From Nemophila menziesii (Eukaryota; Streptophyta; Magnoliopsida; Boraginales; Hydrophyllaceae), in the NCBI GenBank assembly GCA_029959085.1, contig JARWIR010000173.1, forward strand, positions 188,501 through 252,500: a DNA stretch of 64,000 bases, in the 5' to 3' direction. The notes beneath the pieces were generated by a model. The model worked only from the letters and a program-made list of their open reading frames with translations, had not been told where the DNA came from and ran no database searches. Shown piece after piece: positions 21,801-32,804 of this stretch. The number at the start of each line of letters is the position of its first letter. Within the stretch, counting starts at the first letter, position 1. The position numbers and the translations under genes are program-made.

Positions 21801-23879
21801 CCCGGAAAGCCCCCAAGGGCCCTAAAAGACCCCTTGAAAAGCCCCCAATATCCCCAAAAACGCCCAAAAATACGTTTAAGGACCGTCAAAAAGCACTTTG
21901 GAGACCCTCCCAAAACCCCTCGGAACCCCCTAACGACCCCCGAAAACCCTGGCACCCCCCTCAAAAACCCGTAAAAAGCACGACGAGGCCCTGAAAACCT
22001 GAAAAAAGGACGATTAAAAAAGTCCGAAAAATCCCTTGAAAACACAAAAGAGGCTCCCAAAAGACCCATAAAAAGCACCAAAAACCCCTAAAACCCCCAA
22101 CAGAACCCCCAGAAACCCCGAAATAACCCCCCAGAATCCCTCGAAACGTCTAAAAACCCCCGGAAAGCCCCCAAGGGCCCTGAAAGACCCCTTGAAAAGC
22201 CCCCAATATCCGCAAAAACGCCCAAAAATACGTTTAAGGACCGTCAAAAAGCACTTTGGAGACCCTCCCGAAACCCCTCGGAACCCCCTAACGACCCCCG
22301 AAATCCCTGGCACCCCCCTCAAAAACCCGTAAAAAGTACGACGAGGCCATGAAAACCCGAAAAAAGGACGATTAAAAAAGTCCGAAAAATCCCTTGAAAA
22401 CACAAAAGATGCTCCCAAAAGACCCATAAAAAGCACCAAAAACCCCTAAAACCCCCAACAGAACCCCCAGAAACCCCGAAATAACCCCCCAGAACCCCTC
22501 GAAACGTCTAAAAACCCCCGGAAAGCCCCCAAGGGCCCTAAAAGACCCCTTGAAAAGCCCCCAATATCCCCCAAAACGCCCAAATATACGTTTAAGGACC
22601 GTCAAAAAGCACTTTGGAGACCCTCCCAAAACCCCTCGGAACCCCCTAACGACCCCCGAAAACCCTGGCACCCCCCTCAAAAACCCGTAAAAAGCACGAC
22701 GAGGCCCTGAAAACCCGAATAAAGGACGATTAAAAAAGTCCGAAAAATCCCTTGAAAACACAAAAGAGGCTCCCAAAAGACCCATAAAAAGCACCAAAAA
22801 CCCCTAAAACCCCCAACAGAACCCCCAGAAACCCCGAAATAACCCCCCAAAACCCCTCGAAACGTCTAAAAACCCCCGGAAAGTCCCCAAGGGCCCTAAA
22901 AGACCCCTTGAAAAGCCCCCAATATCCCCAAAAACGCCCAAAAATACGTTTAAGGACCGTCAAAAAGCACTTTGGAGACCCTCCCAAAACCCCTCGGAAC
23001 CCCCTAACGACCCCCGAAAACCCTGGCACCCCCTCAAAAACCCGTAAAAAGCACGACGAGGCCCTGAAAACCCGAAAAAAGGACGATTAAAAAAGTCCGA
23101 AAAAATCCCTTGAAAACACAAAAGAGGCTCCCAAAAGACCCATAAAAAGCACCAAAAACCACTAAAACCCCCAACAGAACCCCCAGAAACCCCGAAATAA
23201 CCCCCCAGAACCCCTCGAAACGTCTAAAAACCCCCGGAAAGCCCCCAAGGGCCCTAAAAGACCCCTTGAAAAGCCCCCAATATCCCCAAAAACGCCCAAA
23301 AATACGTTTAAGGACCGTCAAAAACCACTTTGGAGACCCTCCCAAAACCCCTCGGAACCCCCTAACGACCCCCGAAAACACTGGCACCCCCCTCAAAAAC
23401 CCGTAAAAAGCACGACGAGGCCCTGAAAACCCGAAAAAAGGACGATTAAAAAAGTCCGAAAAAATCCCTTGAAAACACAAAAGAGGCTCCCAAAAGACCC
23501 ATAAAAAGCACCAAAAACCACTAAAACCCCCAACAGAACCCCCAGAAACCCCGAAATAACCCCCCAGAACCCCTCGAAACGTCTAAAAACCCCCGGAAAG
23601 CCCCCAAGGGCCCTAAAAGACCCCTTGAAAAGCCCCCAATATCCCCAAAAACGCCCAAAAATACGTTTAAGGACCCTCAAAAAGCACTTTGGAGACCCTC
23701 CCAAAACCCCTCGGAACCCCCTAACGACCCCCGAAAACCCTGGCACCCACCTCAAAAACCCGTAAAAAGCACGACTAGGCCCTGAAAACCCGAAAAAAGG
23801 ACGATTAAAAGAGTCCGAAAAATCCCTTGAAAACACAAAAGAGGCTCCCAAAAGACCCATAAAAAGCACCAAAGACCCC
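18864..23879 (-). repeat. Tandem duplication of a 2,508-bp, seven-monomer unit
   Basis: 18864-21371 and 21372-23879 carry the same private variants in the same order at a constant offset of 2,508 bp. Examples are AAAAATCCCTAAAA (19215 and 21723), AGAATCCCTCG (19626 and 22134), TATCCGCAAAAACG (19700 and 22208), AAAAAGTACGACGAGGCCATG (19824 and 22332) and AAGGACCCTC (21162 and 23670). The first few hundred bases of the two units are less alike. Confidence 0.85.
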
Positions 23880-25179
23880 TAAAACCCCCAACAGAACCCC
23901 CAGAAACCCTGAAATAACCCCCCAGAACCCCTCGAAACGTCTAAAAACCCCCGGAAAGCCCCCAAGGGCCCTAAATGACCCCTTGAAAAGCCCCCAATAT
24001 CCCCAAAAACGCCCAAAAATACGTTTAAGGACCGTCAAAAAGCACTTTGGAGACCCTCTCAAAACCCCTCGGAACCCCCTAACGACCCCCGAAAACCCTG
24101 GCACCCCCTCAAAAACCCGTAAAAAGCACGACGAGGCCCTGAAAACCCGAAAAAAGGACGATTAAAAAAGTCCGAAAAAATCCCTTGAAAACACAAAAGA
24201 GGCTCCCAAAAGACCCATAAAAAGCACCAAAAACCACTAAAACCCCCAACAGAACCCCCAGAAACCCCGAAATAACCCCCCAGAACCCCTCGAAACGTCT
24301 AAAAACCCCCGGAAAGCCCCCAAGGGCCCTAAAAGACCCCTTGAAAAGCCCCCAATATCCCCAAAAACGCCCAAAAATACGTTTAAGGACCGTCAAAAAC
24401 CACTTTGGAGACCCTCCCAAAACCCCTCGGAACCCCCTAACGACCCCCGAAAACACTGGCACCCCCCTCAAAAACCCGTAAAAAGCACGACGAGGCCCTG
24501 AAAACCCGAAAAAAGGACGATTAAAAAAGTCCGAAAAAATCCCTTGAAAACACAAAAGAGGCTCCCAAAAGACCCATAAAAAGCACCAAAAACCACTAAA
24601 ACCCCCAACAGAACCCCCAGAAACCCCGAAATAACCCCCCAGAACCCCTCGAAACGTCTAAAAACCCCCGGAAAGCCCCCAAGGGCCCTAAAAGACCCCT
24701 TGAAAAGCCCCCAATATCCCCAAAAACGCCCAAAAATACGTTTAAGGACCCTCAAAAAGCACTTTGGAGACCCTCCCAAAACCCCTCGGAACCCCCTAAC
24801 GACCCCCGAAAACCCTGGCACCCACCTCAAAAACCCGTAAAAAGCACGACTAGGCCCTGAAAACCCGAAAAAAGGACGATTAAAAGAGTCCGAAAAATCC
24901 CTTGAAAACACAAAAGAGGCTCCCAAAAGACCCATAAAAAGCACCAAAGACCCCTAAAACCCCCAACAGAACCCCCAGAAACCCTGAAATAACCCCCCAG
25001 AACCCCTCGAAACGTCTAAAAACCCCCGGAAAGCCCCCAAGGGCCCTAAATGACCCCTTGAAAAGCCCCCAATATCCCCAAAAACGCCCAAAAATACGTT
25101 TAAGGACCGTCAAAAAGCACTTTGGAGACCCTCTCAAAACCCCTCGGAACCCCCTAACGACCCCCGAAAACCCTGGCAC
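23030..25179 (-). repeat. Further tandem duplication of a three-monomer, 1,075-bp unit
   Basis: About 23030-24104 and 24105-25179 match at an offset of 1,075 bp. They share GTCCGAAAAAATCCC, CCAAAAACCACTAAAA, AACCACTTTGGAG, AAGGACCCTC and GCACCAAAGACCCC. The same trio also lies at about 20520-21600, so it is now present three times. Confidence 0.8.
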
Positions 25180-26309
25180 CCCCCTCAAAAACCCCTAAAA
25201 AGCACGACGAGGCCCTGAAAACCCGAAAAAAGGACGATTAAAAAAGTCCGAAAAATCCCTTGAAAACACAAAAGAGGCTCCCAAAAGACCCATAGAAAGC
25301 ACCAAAAACCCCTAAAACCCCCAACAGAACCCCCAGAAACCCCGAAATAACCCCCCAGAACCCCTCGAAACGTCTAAAAACCCCCGGAAAGCCCCCAAGG
25401 GCCCTAAAAGACCCCTTGAAAAGCCCCCAATATCCCCAAAAACGCCCAAAAATACGTTTAAGGACCGTCAAAAAGCACTTTGGAGACCCTCCCAAAACCC
25501 CTCGGAACCCCCTAACGACCCCCGAAAACCCTGGCACCCCCCTCAAAAACCCGTAAAAAGCACGACGAGGCCCTGAAAACCCGAAAATAGGACGATTAAA
25601 AAATTCCGAAAAATCCCTTGAAAACACAAAAGAGGCTCCCAAAAGACCCATAAAAAGCACCAAAAACCCCTAAAACCCCCAACAGAACCCCCAGAAACCC
25701 CGAAATAACCCCCCAGAATCCCTCGAAACGTCTAAAAACCCCCGGAAAGCCCCCAAGGGCCCTGAAAGACCCCTTGAAAAGCCCCCAATATCCGCAAAAA
25801 CGCCCAAAAATACGTTTAAGGACCGTCAAAAAGCACTTTGGAGACCCTCCCGAAACCCCTCGGAACCCCCTAACGACCCCCGAAAACCCTGGCACCCCCC
25901 TCAAAAACCCGTAAAAAGCACGACGAGGCCCTGAAAACCCGAAAAAAGGACGATTAAAAAAGTCGGAAAAATCCCTTGAAAACACAAAAGAGGCTCCCAA
26001 AAGACCCATAAAAAGCACCAAAAACCCCTAAAACCCCCAACAGAACCCCCAGAAACCCCGAAATAACCCCCCAGAACCCCTCGAAACGTCTAAAAACCCC
26101 CGGAAAGCCCCCAAGGGCCCTAAAGGACCCCTTGAAAAGCCCCCAATATCCCCAAAAACGCCCAAAAATACGTTTAAGGACCGTCAAAAAGCACTTTGGA
26201 GACCCTCCCAAAACCCCTCGGAACCCCCTAACGACCCCTGAAAACCCTGGCACCCCCCTCAAAAACCCGTAAAAAGCACGACTAGGCCCAGAAAACCCGA
26301 AAAAAGGAC

Positions 26310-28150
26310 GATTAAAAAAGTCCGAAAAATCCCTTGAAAACACAAAAGATGCTCCCAAAAGACCCATAAAAAGCACCAAAAACCCCTAAAACCCCCAACA
26401 GAACCCCCAGAAACCCCGAAATAACCCCCCAGAACCCCTCGAAACGTCTAAAAACCCCCGGAAAGCCCCCAAGGGCCCTAAAAGACCCCTTGAAAAGCCC
26501 CCAATATCCCCCAAAACGCCCAAATATACGTTTAAGGACCGTCAAAAAGCACTTTGGAGACCCTCCCAAAACCCCTCGGAACCCCCTAACGACCCCCGAA
26601 AACCCTGGCACCCCCCTCAAAAACCCGTAAAAAGCACGACGAGACCCTGAAAACCCGAAAAAAGGACGATTAAAAAAGTCCGAAAAATCCCTTGAAAACA
26701 CAAAAGAGGCTCCCAAAAGACCCATAGAAAGCACCAAAAACCCCGAAAACTCCCAACAGAACCCCCAGAAACCCCGAAATAACCCCCCAAAACCCCTCGA
26801 AACGTCTAAAAACCCCCGGAAAGCCCCCAAGGGCCCTAAAAGACCCCTTGAAAAGCCCCCAATATCCCCAAAAACGGCCAAAAATACGTTTAAGGACCGT
26901 CAAAAAGCACTTTGGAGACCCTCCCAAAACCCCTCGGAACCCCCTAACGACCCCCGAAAACCCTGGCACCCCCTCAAAAACCCGTAAAAAGCACGACGAG
27001 GCCCTGAAAACCCGAAAAAAGGACGATTAAAAAAGTCCGAAAAATCCCTTGAAAACACAAAAGAGGCTCCCAAAAGACCCATAGAAAGCACCAAAATCCC
27101 CTAAAACCCCCCAACAGAACCCCCAGAAACCCCGAAATAACCCCCCAGAACCCCTCGAAACGTCTAAAAACCCACGGAAAGCCCCAAAGGGCCCTAAAAG
27201 ACCCCTTGAAAAGCCCCCAATATCCCCAAAAACGCCCAAAAATACGTTTAAGGACCGTCAAAAAGCACTTTGGAGACCCTCCCAAAACCACTCGGAACCC
27301 CCTAACGACCCCCGAAAACACTGGCACCCCCCTCAAAAACCCGTAAAAAGCACGACGAGGCCCTGAAAACCCGAAAAAAGGACGATTAAAAAAGTCCGAA
27401 AAAATCCCTTGAAAACACAAAAGAGGCTCCCAAAAGACCCATAAAAAGCACCAAAAACCCCTAAAACCCCCAACAGAACCCCCAGAAACCCCGAAATAAC
27501 CCCCCAGAACCCCTCGAAACGTCTAAAAACCCCCGGAAACCCCCCAAGGGCCCTAAAAGACCCCTTGAAAAGCCCCCAATATCACCAAAAACGCCCAAAA
27601 ATACGTTTAAGGACCGTAAAAAAGCACTTTGGAGACCCTCCCAAAACCCCTCGGAACCCCCTAACGACCCCCGAAAACCCTGGCACCCCCCTCAAAAACC
27701 CGTAAAAAGCACAACGAGGCCCTGAAAACCCGAAAAAAGGACGATTAAAAAAGTCCGAAAAATCCCTTGAAAACACAAAAGAGGCTCCCAAAAGACCCAT
27801 AAAAAGCACCAAAAACCACTAAAACCCCCAACAGAACCCCCAGAAACCCCGAAATAACCCCCCAGAACCCCTCGAAACGTCTAAAAACCCCCGGAAAGCC
27901 CCCAAGGGCCCAAAAAGACCCCTTGAAAAGCCCCCAATATCCCCAAAAACGCCCAAAAATACGTTTAAGTACCGTCAAAAAGCACTTTGGAGACCCTCCC
28001 AAAACCCCTCTGAACCCCCTAACGACCCCCGAAAACCCTGGCACCCCCCTCAAAAACCCGTAAAAAGCACGACGAGGCCCTGAAAACCCGAAAAAAGGAC
28101 GATTAAAAAAGTCCGAAAAATCCCTTGAAAACACAAAGGAGGCTCCCAAA
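26310..28150 (-). repeat. Third, more diverged copy of part of the large block
   Basis: Monomers here match those at about 12710-14550 at an offset of 13,602 bp. They share AGAAAGCACCAAAATCCCC (27083 versus 13481), the doubled-C CCCCCCAACAG at about 27107, AAACCCACGG at 27170 and AACACTGGCACC at about 27317. More differences are visible than between the first two copies, so it is the older derivative. Confidence 0.7.
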
Positions 28151-28624
28151 AGACCCATAAAAAGCACCAAAAACCCCTAAAACCCCCAACAGAACCCCCA
28201 GAAACCCCGAAATAACCCCCCAGAACCCCTCGAAACGTCTAAAAACCCCCGGAAAGCCCCAAAGGGCCCTAAAAGACCCCTTGAAAAGCCCCCAATATCC
28301 CCAAAAACGCCCAAAAATACGTTTAAGGACCGTCAAAAAGCACTTTGGAGACCCTCCCAAAACCCATCGGAACCCCCTAACGACCCCCGAAAACCCTGGC
28401 ACCCCCCTCAAAAACCCGTAAAAAGCACGACGAGGCCCTGAAAACCCGAAAAAAGGACGATTAAAAAAGTCCGAAAAATCCCTTGAAAACACAAAAGAGG
28501 CTCCAAAAAGACCCATAAAAAGCACCAAAAACCCCTAAAACCCCCAACAGAACCCCCAGAAACCCCGAAATAACCCCCCAGAACCCCTCGAAACGTCTAA
28601 AAACTCCCGGAAAGCCCCCAAGGG

Positions 28625-28629
28625 CCCTA
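28625..28629 (+). repeat. Target-site duplication CCCTA (left copy), element 2
   Basis: CCCTA directly before the LTR terminus at 28630. It is matched by CCCTA at 34426-34430 directly after the other LTR terminus. Joining the flanks across one copy restores an ordinary monomer segment, GGGCCCTAAAAGACCCC. Confidence 0.95.
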
Positions 28630-28720
28630 TGAAAGTCCTAGAGGGGGGGTGAATAGGATTACTAATAAGATTAATGCCTATTTAAAAATCTTTCGGATAA
28701 TTATAAGTTTAAGAAAGAAA

Positions 28721-29064
28721 CTTCTAAGTCAACTAATATATCAAACTCCTAAGGGATCATACAATGGACAAGCTAAGAGGTTCGATATATAAGTGATACA
28801 AGTAAAACGAGTTTCTAATCTCTTACTACTCTAGATGACAATATGTTGGATAAACTAGAAAGAACACTATCACAATATTCATACTAGCTATTCTTCTAAG
28901 TCAACTAATATATCAAACACTTATGGGATCATGCAAAGGATAAGTTAGAGGTTCGATATATAAGTTAAACAAGTAAATCGATTATCTATTCTCTTACTAA
29001 CTTAGAAGATCATAGTTTGATTAGCTAGACAAACATAATCATGATATTCATACTAGTAAGCATA
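28721..29064 (-). repeat. 172-bp imperfect tandem duplication in element 2 LTRs (left copy)
   Basis: Units begin at 28721 and 28893, both with CTTCTAAGTCAACTAATATA. Each then carries GGTTCGATATATAAGT and a tail with AATATTCATACTAG or ATATTCATACTAG. The units differ at many positions, so the duplication predates the insertion; the identical arrangement occurs in the other LTR at 32896 and 33068. Element 1 has only one unit, at about 4020-4190. Confidence 0.85.
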
Positions 29065-29237
29065 TAATCAAACATGTGAAGTGCGGAAAATAAATAGCGA
29101 AGGGATAGAAGGATACACACGATTTATAGTGGTTCGGTTTCCCTACATCCACTACCTAAGGAAGCCTCCTTAGGATTTCAAGCTTTTCACTAAGCTCCCG
29201 TGTCTCTCTTAACCGGGTCGAGAACACAATAACCCTT

Positions 29238-29285
29238 ACAACCTCTTCGATAACACGAAGGACAACCTCTTCGAAACCACGAAGG
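29238..29285 (-). repeat. 24-bp tandem duplication in element 2 LTR
   Basis: Two 24-bp units, each starting ACAACCTCTTCGA and ending CACGAAGG, lie at 29238-29261 and 29262-29285. The same pair occurs in the other LTR. Element 1 has a single copy. Confidence 0.8.
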
Positions 29286-29662
29286 AAAAACACTTGTGTT
29301 ATCACCAACACAAGGAACCAAGCATACAACCTATGCTCACACTACTCTCTTAATCTATTACAAGAACTAAGAGGAAAGGAAAAGTGTTTAGGGGTGCTTA
29401 TAAAAGCTTTGTAACTAAACTCCTAAAGAGATGATATAACTATAAGCTTAAAACTTCTCTTGAGTTGATAATAACTTTGAAGCTTATTGGTTTAAGCTCT
29501 TGATCAAGCTTGGATGATTAACTTTGATAGCTCCTTGGATTAACTCTCCTTAATTGAGTGGATATGAACTATGAAGCTCTTGACACCTTCTTTGGATGAT
29601 AGCAATTAAGCCCCTAAGTGTATATGGGTTGAAGGTGTTGTTGTAGCCTTGAAAGACATTCA

Positions 29663-29733
29663 ATTTATAGCTGCAAAATGCTCCCAACGGTCATAAGACT
29701 TGTCTCCAACGGATATATTAATATCCCCAACGG
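29663..29733 (-). promoter_or_regulatory. TATA box and three CCAACGG boxes, element 2 3' LTR
   Basis: ATTTATA (29663-29669, TATAAAT on the - strand) is followed to the right, i.e. upstream for transcription, by CCCAACGGTCA (29683-29693), TCCAACGGATA (29705-29715) and CCCAACGG (29726-29733). The first is a perfect MSA consensus match. Confidence 0.6.
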
Positions 29734-29776
29734 ATCTATTCCTTTTGTCTTAATTTTGTGCAGGAAACCCTAATCT

Positions 29777-29915
29777 GCGGTGCACCGCGGGGTTGGTGAG
29801 GTGCACCGCGCCAAGCTTCGCTTATTGCTCATTTTCTAGTCCGGGGCTAGCCATGCTCCGTGCCCTGGTCCGCACATCTGCGGTGTACCGCACCCAAGGT
29901 CCGGTGTACCGCGCC
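29777..29915 (-). repeat. GC-rich palindrome module, element 2 3' LTR
   Basis: GCGGTGCACCGC (29777-29788), GAGGTGCACCGC (about 29798-29809), GCGGTGTACCGC (29880-29891) and CCGGTGTACCGCGCC (29901-29915). It is the single-module version of the cluster that is amplified three-fold in element 1. Confidence 0.8.
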
Positions 29916-30253
29916 AAAGGTCTAAAACACCTTTTAATGAGTATATCTTTTACTACGATGCTCGGATCAGAAAACTTTCTTCACGAGAGTTGTAGAGAAC
30001 ATCGTTCTAATAAACTTTGTAGTTGATCACTAAAGCTAATTCTCAATGTCCACAAAGATAAGGTTAAAGGTATTTGTATGAGAATTAGTTTCATAAGATA
30101 TAACAATAAAGCTTTGATCTAAATGATAAAGATGTGCTTTTTGATGAATTAGAGTGCAAGATAGAATATGTATAACAAGAGTAATTAGCACACTAAACAC
30201 AAAAGGATTTGTCACATTAAAACAACCTATTAAGGGAGGCTATATGCCAACAA

Positions 30254-30266
30254 TCTCCCCCTTTTT
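30254..30266 (-). promoter_or_regulatory. Polypurine tract (element 2)
   Basis: TCTCCCCCTTTTT on the + strand, i.e. AAAAAGGGGGAGA on the element's sense strand, one base from the LTR start at 30252. Further PPT-like tracts lie at 30336-30345, 30437-30448, 30801-30810 and about 30859-30872, matching those of element 1. Confidence 0.9.
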
Positions 30267-31547
30267 GATGATGACAAATCCTTCACTAAAACACCTTAGG
30301 AATGATATGAAAGTTTAAGCACTTATCAAATTTAGCTCCCCCTCACAATAAGCATTTAAGTAAAAAAGAATATAAGATATGAAATGCATTTGTGAGTATT
30401 AAAAAGTGCAATTTTGAAAGTTTTAGTGCACAAATTTCTCCCCCTTTGTCTTCATCAAAAAGACGGGATAATAAAATATCAAACAAGAATGAAGCACAAA
30501 GATCAAGGGCTTTTGAAAAACATAGAAGAGCTAAAAACTCAAGTGAAAAGATTTTGAAAAACAACATAAAGAGATCAAGGGTTTAAGAGCAATTAAAACA
30601 TTTTAATTGAGATGCACAAAGATCAACAATTGCAAAGCATGAAAAAGATAAGGGATGGAGACATTTTACCAACTTCTTGATCGATAGGTTTTCATCTTAT
30701 AAGCTTTCTAACAACGCAAACGATTAGTGCAATTATAAGATAAACGATTAGTGCAAACGATTAATCAAGCATTTAGTTTTTAAAGATAATTTACTAAAAA
30801 CTCCCCCTCACGAAATGCATAGAGTGTTTGTTTCAATTTTGAAAAGTTTGACCAATAATTTCTCCCCTTTTTACCAATAAGAATATTTGAATCAATTTTA
30901 AGAAATCATGGGGTAAATTGTCATTTTTGAAAAGCAAAGGGGTCAAGATGTATTTTCCAAAAGTTTAGGGACTAAACGCAATTTTGAAAAACTTCAAGGG
31001 ACCTAAATGCAATTTTCAACCATTTGAAGAACTAAGACTAATTTGAACAAACTAAAGGGACTATAAATAAGATCAAGGATGAATGATGCAATAGTACCTA
31101 TATCATCAAGGAAAAAGTTAGCACTATTAACATATTTAAATAATATCCGAAACATAAAGATTAAGCATCTAACATATAACAAACATAACCAATAATCCAA
31201 GTTAGACACATAGCATCCTAAACCAATTATCCAAATATAACCAAGTAGGATAATATGAAGATTAAAAACACCCAATAAGAAGAATTAGCGATTTTAAGAA
31301 ATCTAGGGGTAAAATTTAAACTTTGAAAAGTATGGGGGTCAAAATGCATTTTTCAAATGTTTAGGGACTAATTGCAATTTTGAAAACCTTCAAGGACCTA
31401 AGTAAACTTTCTCAAGACAATAGGGACCAAGGTCTAATATTCAAGCATAAGAAAGCTAAATGCAATTTGTTCAAACTAAAGGGATCTTAAATTAATATTT
31501 TCAACCAATAGGGACCATAATGCAAGATAGAACAATAAACCCCAAAT

Positions 31548-31581
31548 CGCGGTGTACCGGACCATTGTTGCGGTGCACCGC
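31548..31581. repeat. Palindrome module in element 2 interior
   Basis: GCGGTGTACCGG (31548-31559) and GCGGTGCACCGC (31570-31581), the counterpart of 1344-1376 in element 1. Conservation at the same interior position in both copies suggests that it is an ancestral part of the family. Confidence 0.8.
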
Positions 31582-32789
31582 ACTAAAGCTCGACCAAAAG
31601 GAGTAAGAAGAGAGATTTTGAAAATAGGCAATTTGCATAAACACCCAAAGTTAATACGAAAACTCCCCAATAGTATAGAGATATTTTAAAACAACTAAAA
31701 ACGCTTTTGTTTTGAAAAGATTCAACGTGGAAAACCCGAAAACACATAAAGCAATTTATTTCATAAATACCCCTAAAAAGTACAAAGAGATCCAATGTAA
31801 AAACTAAGCAATTTTAAGCATGAAAAGGTCAAGTTATACAAGATATTAGCACAATAGGGAATAAACCATATAAGCACATAATGAAGCACATCATAAAGAT
31901 AGTAAGCAAAGCAAATTCATGCAAATGAGTTAATGACCAATAATGGATAGAATTCCCATAATACTATGCATAAAACATTTTTGAAATGCTATGGAAAATG
32001 CAAACGATTATCGGAAAAATATTTTTGAAAAACAATTTCTTTAAAAACTCACCCATATGAAAATGCAAATTTGTGATCAAAGATAAATTAAGATTTGAAA
32101 GTGTAAACTAATATCTTTGATCTTTTTCCCTTTTATCAATCAATAGGCACTTTTAAAAAGATATAAAAACTTGTAAGAATAAAAAGTGCAATTTATAATC
32201 GTTGAGGGACTAAAAAGCAATTTCACATAGTAGGGACTAAAAATGCAATTTTTCAAAGATATGAACTAAAATGGCAAATTTTACAAGTGAAAGATTATGA
32301 AGTCCAAACTATGACACTTTGGAGAATATAATAACTATGAGGGGTCAAAGTGCAATTTTGAAAATTTTGGGGACTAAGATGCAATTACCAAAATTCTAAG
32401 AGGTAAAATGCAAAAACATCATTCATGAGAATTAGATGCAATAACACTAATAACATTAAAACAATGATAAGAATCACAAGATAATATCCAAAGATAAAAC
32501 ATGATAACAACAAACACAACTAATCAAATCACAACCCAAAACATAATTAAAAACGCAAGCCATAAGGAGGAAACACAATATAATATACGAGATAAAGAAA
32601 AGAAATCACCGGATTTTCCTTTTTCGAGATTTGAGCGTTCTTTCGTATATTAATTCTTCCATTTGTTTCCTCCAAGCAAAGTAACGATTACCTACAAGAA
32701 AATGGAGGTTGTGTAGAAAACAACTCTTCCAAAAGATTAGATTCCAAATCGTTTACTCTACTAACGGTTAAGCTATTCACGTAGAGTTA

Positions 32790-32802
32790 GGCTCTGATAC
32801 CA
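32790..32802 (-). promoter_or_regulatory. Primer-binding site (tRNA-iMet), element 2
   Basis: GGCTCTGATACCA on the + strand is the reverse complement of TGGTATCAGAGCC. It lies two bases from the 5' LTR terminus at 32805, the same spacing as in element 1. Confidence 0.95.
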
Positions 32803-32804
32803 AT

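Larger units (their letters stand above)
4280..28629 (-). repeat. Satellite array 1: about 68 tandem 358-bp monomers
   Basis: A continuous head-to-tail array, interrupted by nothing else. Landmark motifs recur every 357-359 bp throughout, for example GGACGATTAAAAAAGTCC, GCACTTTGGAGACCCTC and CGAAACGTCTAAAAACCC. Monomers differ by scattered substitutions and 1-2-bp indels, with occasional 8-bp losses as at 16360. All units have the same orientation; the - strand is the G/T-rich one. The left boundary is the LTR end of element 1 and the right boundary is the insertion point of element 2, beyond which the same monomer resumes at 34431. No gene, tRNA, rRNA or other element was seen in it. Confidence 0.98.
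28630..30252 (-). repeat. 3' LTR of element 2 (1,623 bp)
   Basis: On the + strand it begins TGAAAGTCCTAG and ends GCCAACA, the reverse complement of a TGTTGGC...CTTTCA LTR. It differs from the 5' LTR (32805-34425) at 28693 (C for T), by an extra TC near 29545, at 29658 (A for C) and at about 30050 (C for A). It includes a 172-bp imperfect tandem duplication, a 24-bp duplication, a palindrome cluster, CCAACGG boxes and a TATA box. Confidence 0.95.
30253..32804 (-). other. Non-coding interior of element 2
   Basis: This is 2,552 bp between the LTRs. Read on the - strand it follows the same plan as the element 1 interior: a primer site, AT-rich leader, three stretches of a degenerate TTGCA...AGTCCCT motif (about 32130-32420, 31260-31520 and 30850-31060), a central GCGGTGCACCGC palindrome, and a 3' zone with several polypurine-like tracts. 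No frame exceeds about 90 codons and nothing resembles gag or pol. Confidence 0.85.

Noticed and set aside
4485..28528. Dozens of minus-strand open frames of 100-190 codons, Gly/Phe/Leu/Val-rich, spaced 358 bp apart
   Set aside because: They are translations of the satellite. The monomer length is not a multiple of three, indels of one or two bases are tolerated freely, and the residues simply reflect G- and T-runs. There is no promoter, intron or known domain.
29793..30026. 77-codon frame in both LTRs of element 2 (also 33966-34199)
   Set aside because: It crosses the palindrome cluster antisense to the element's transcription and is duplicated only because LTRs are duplicated.
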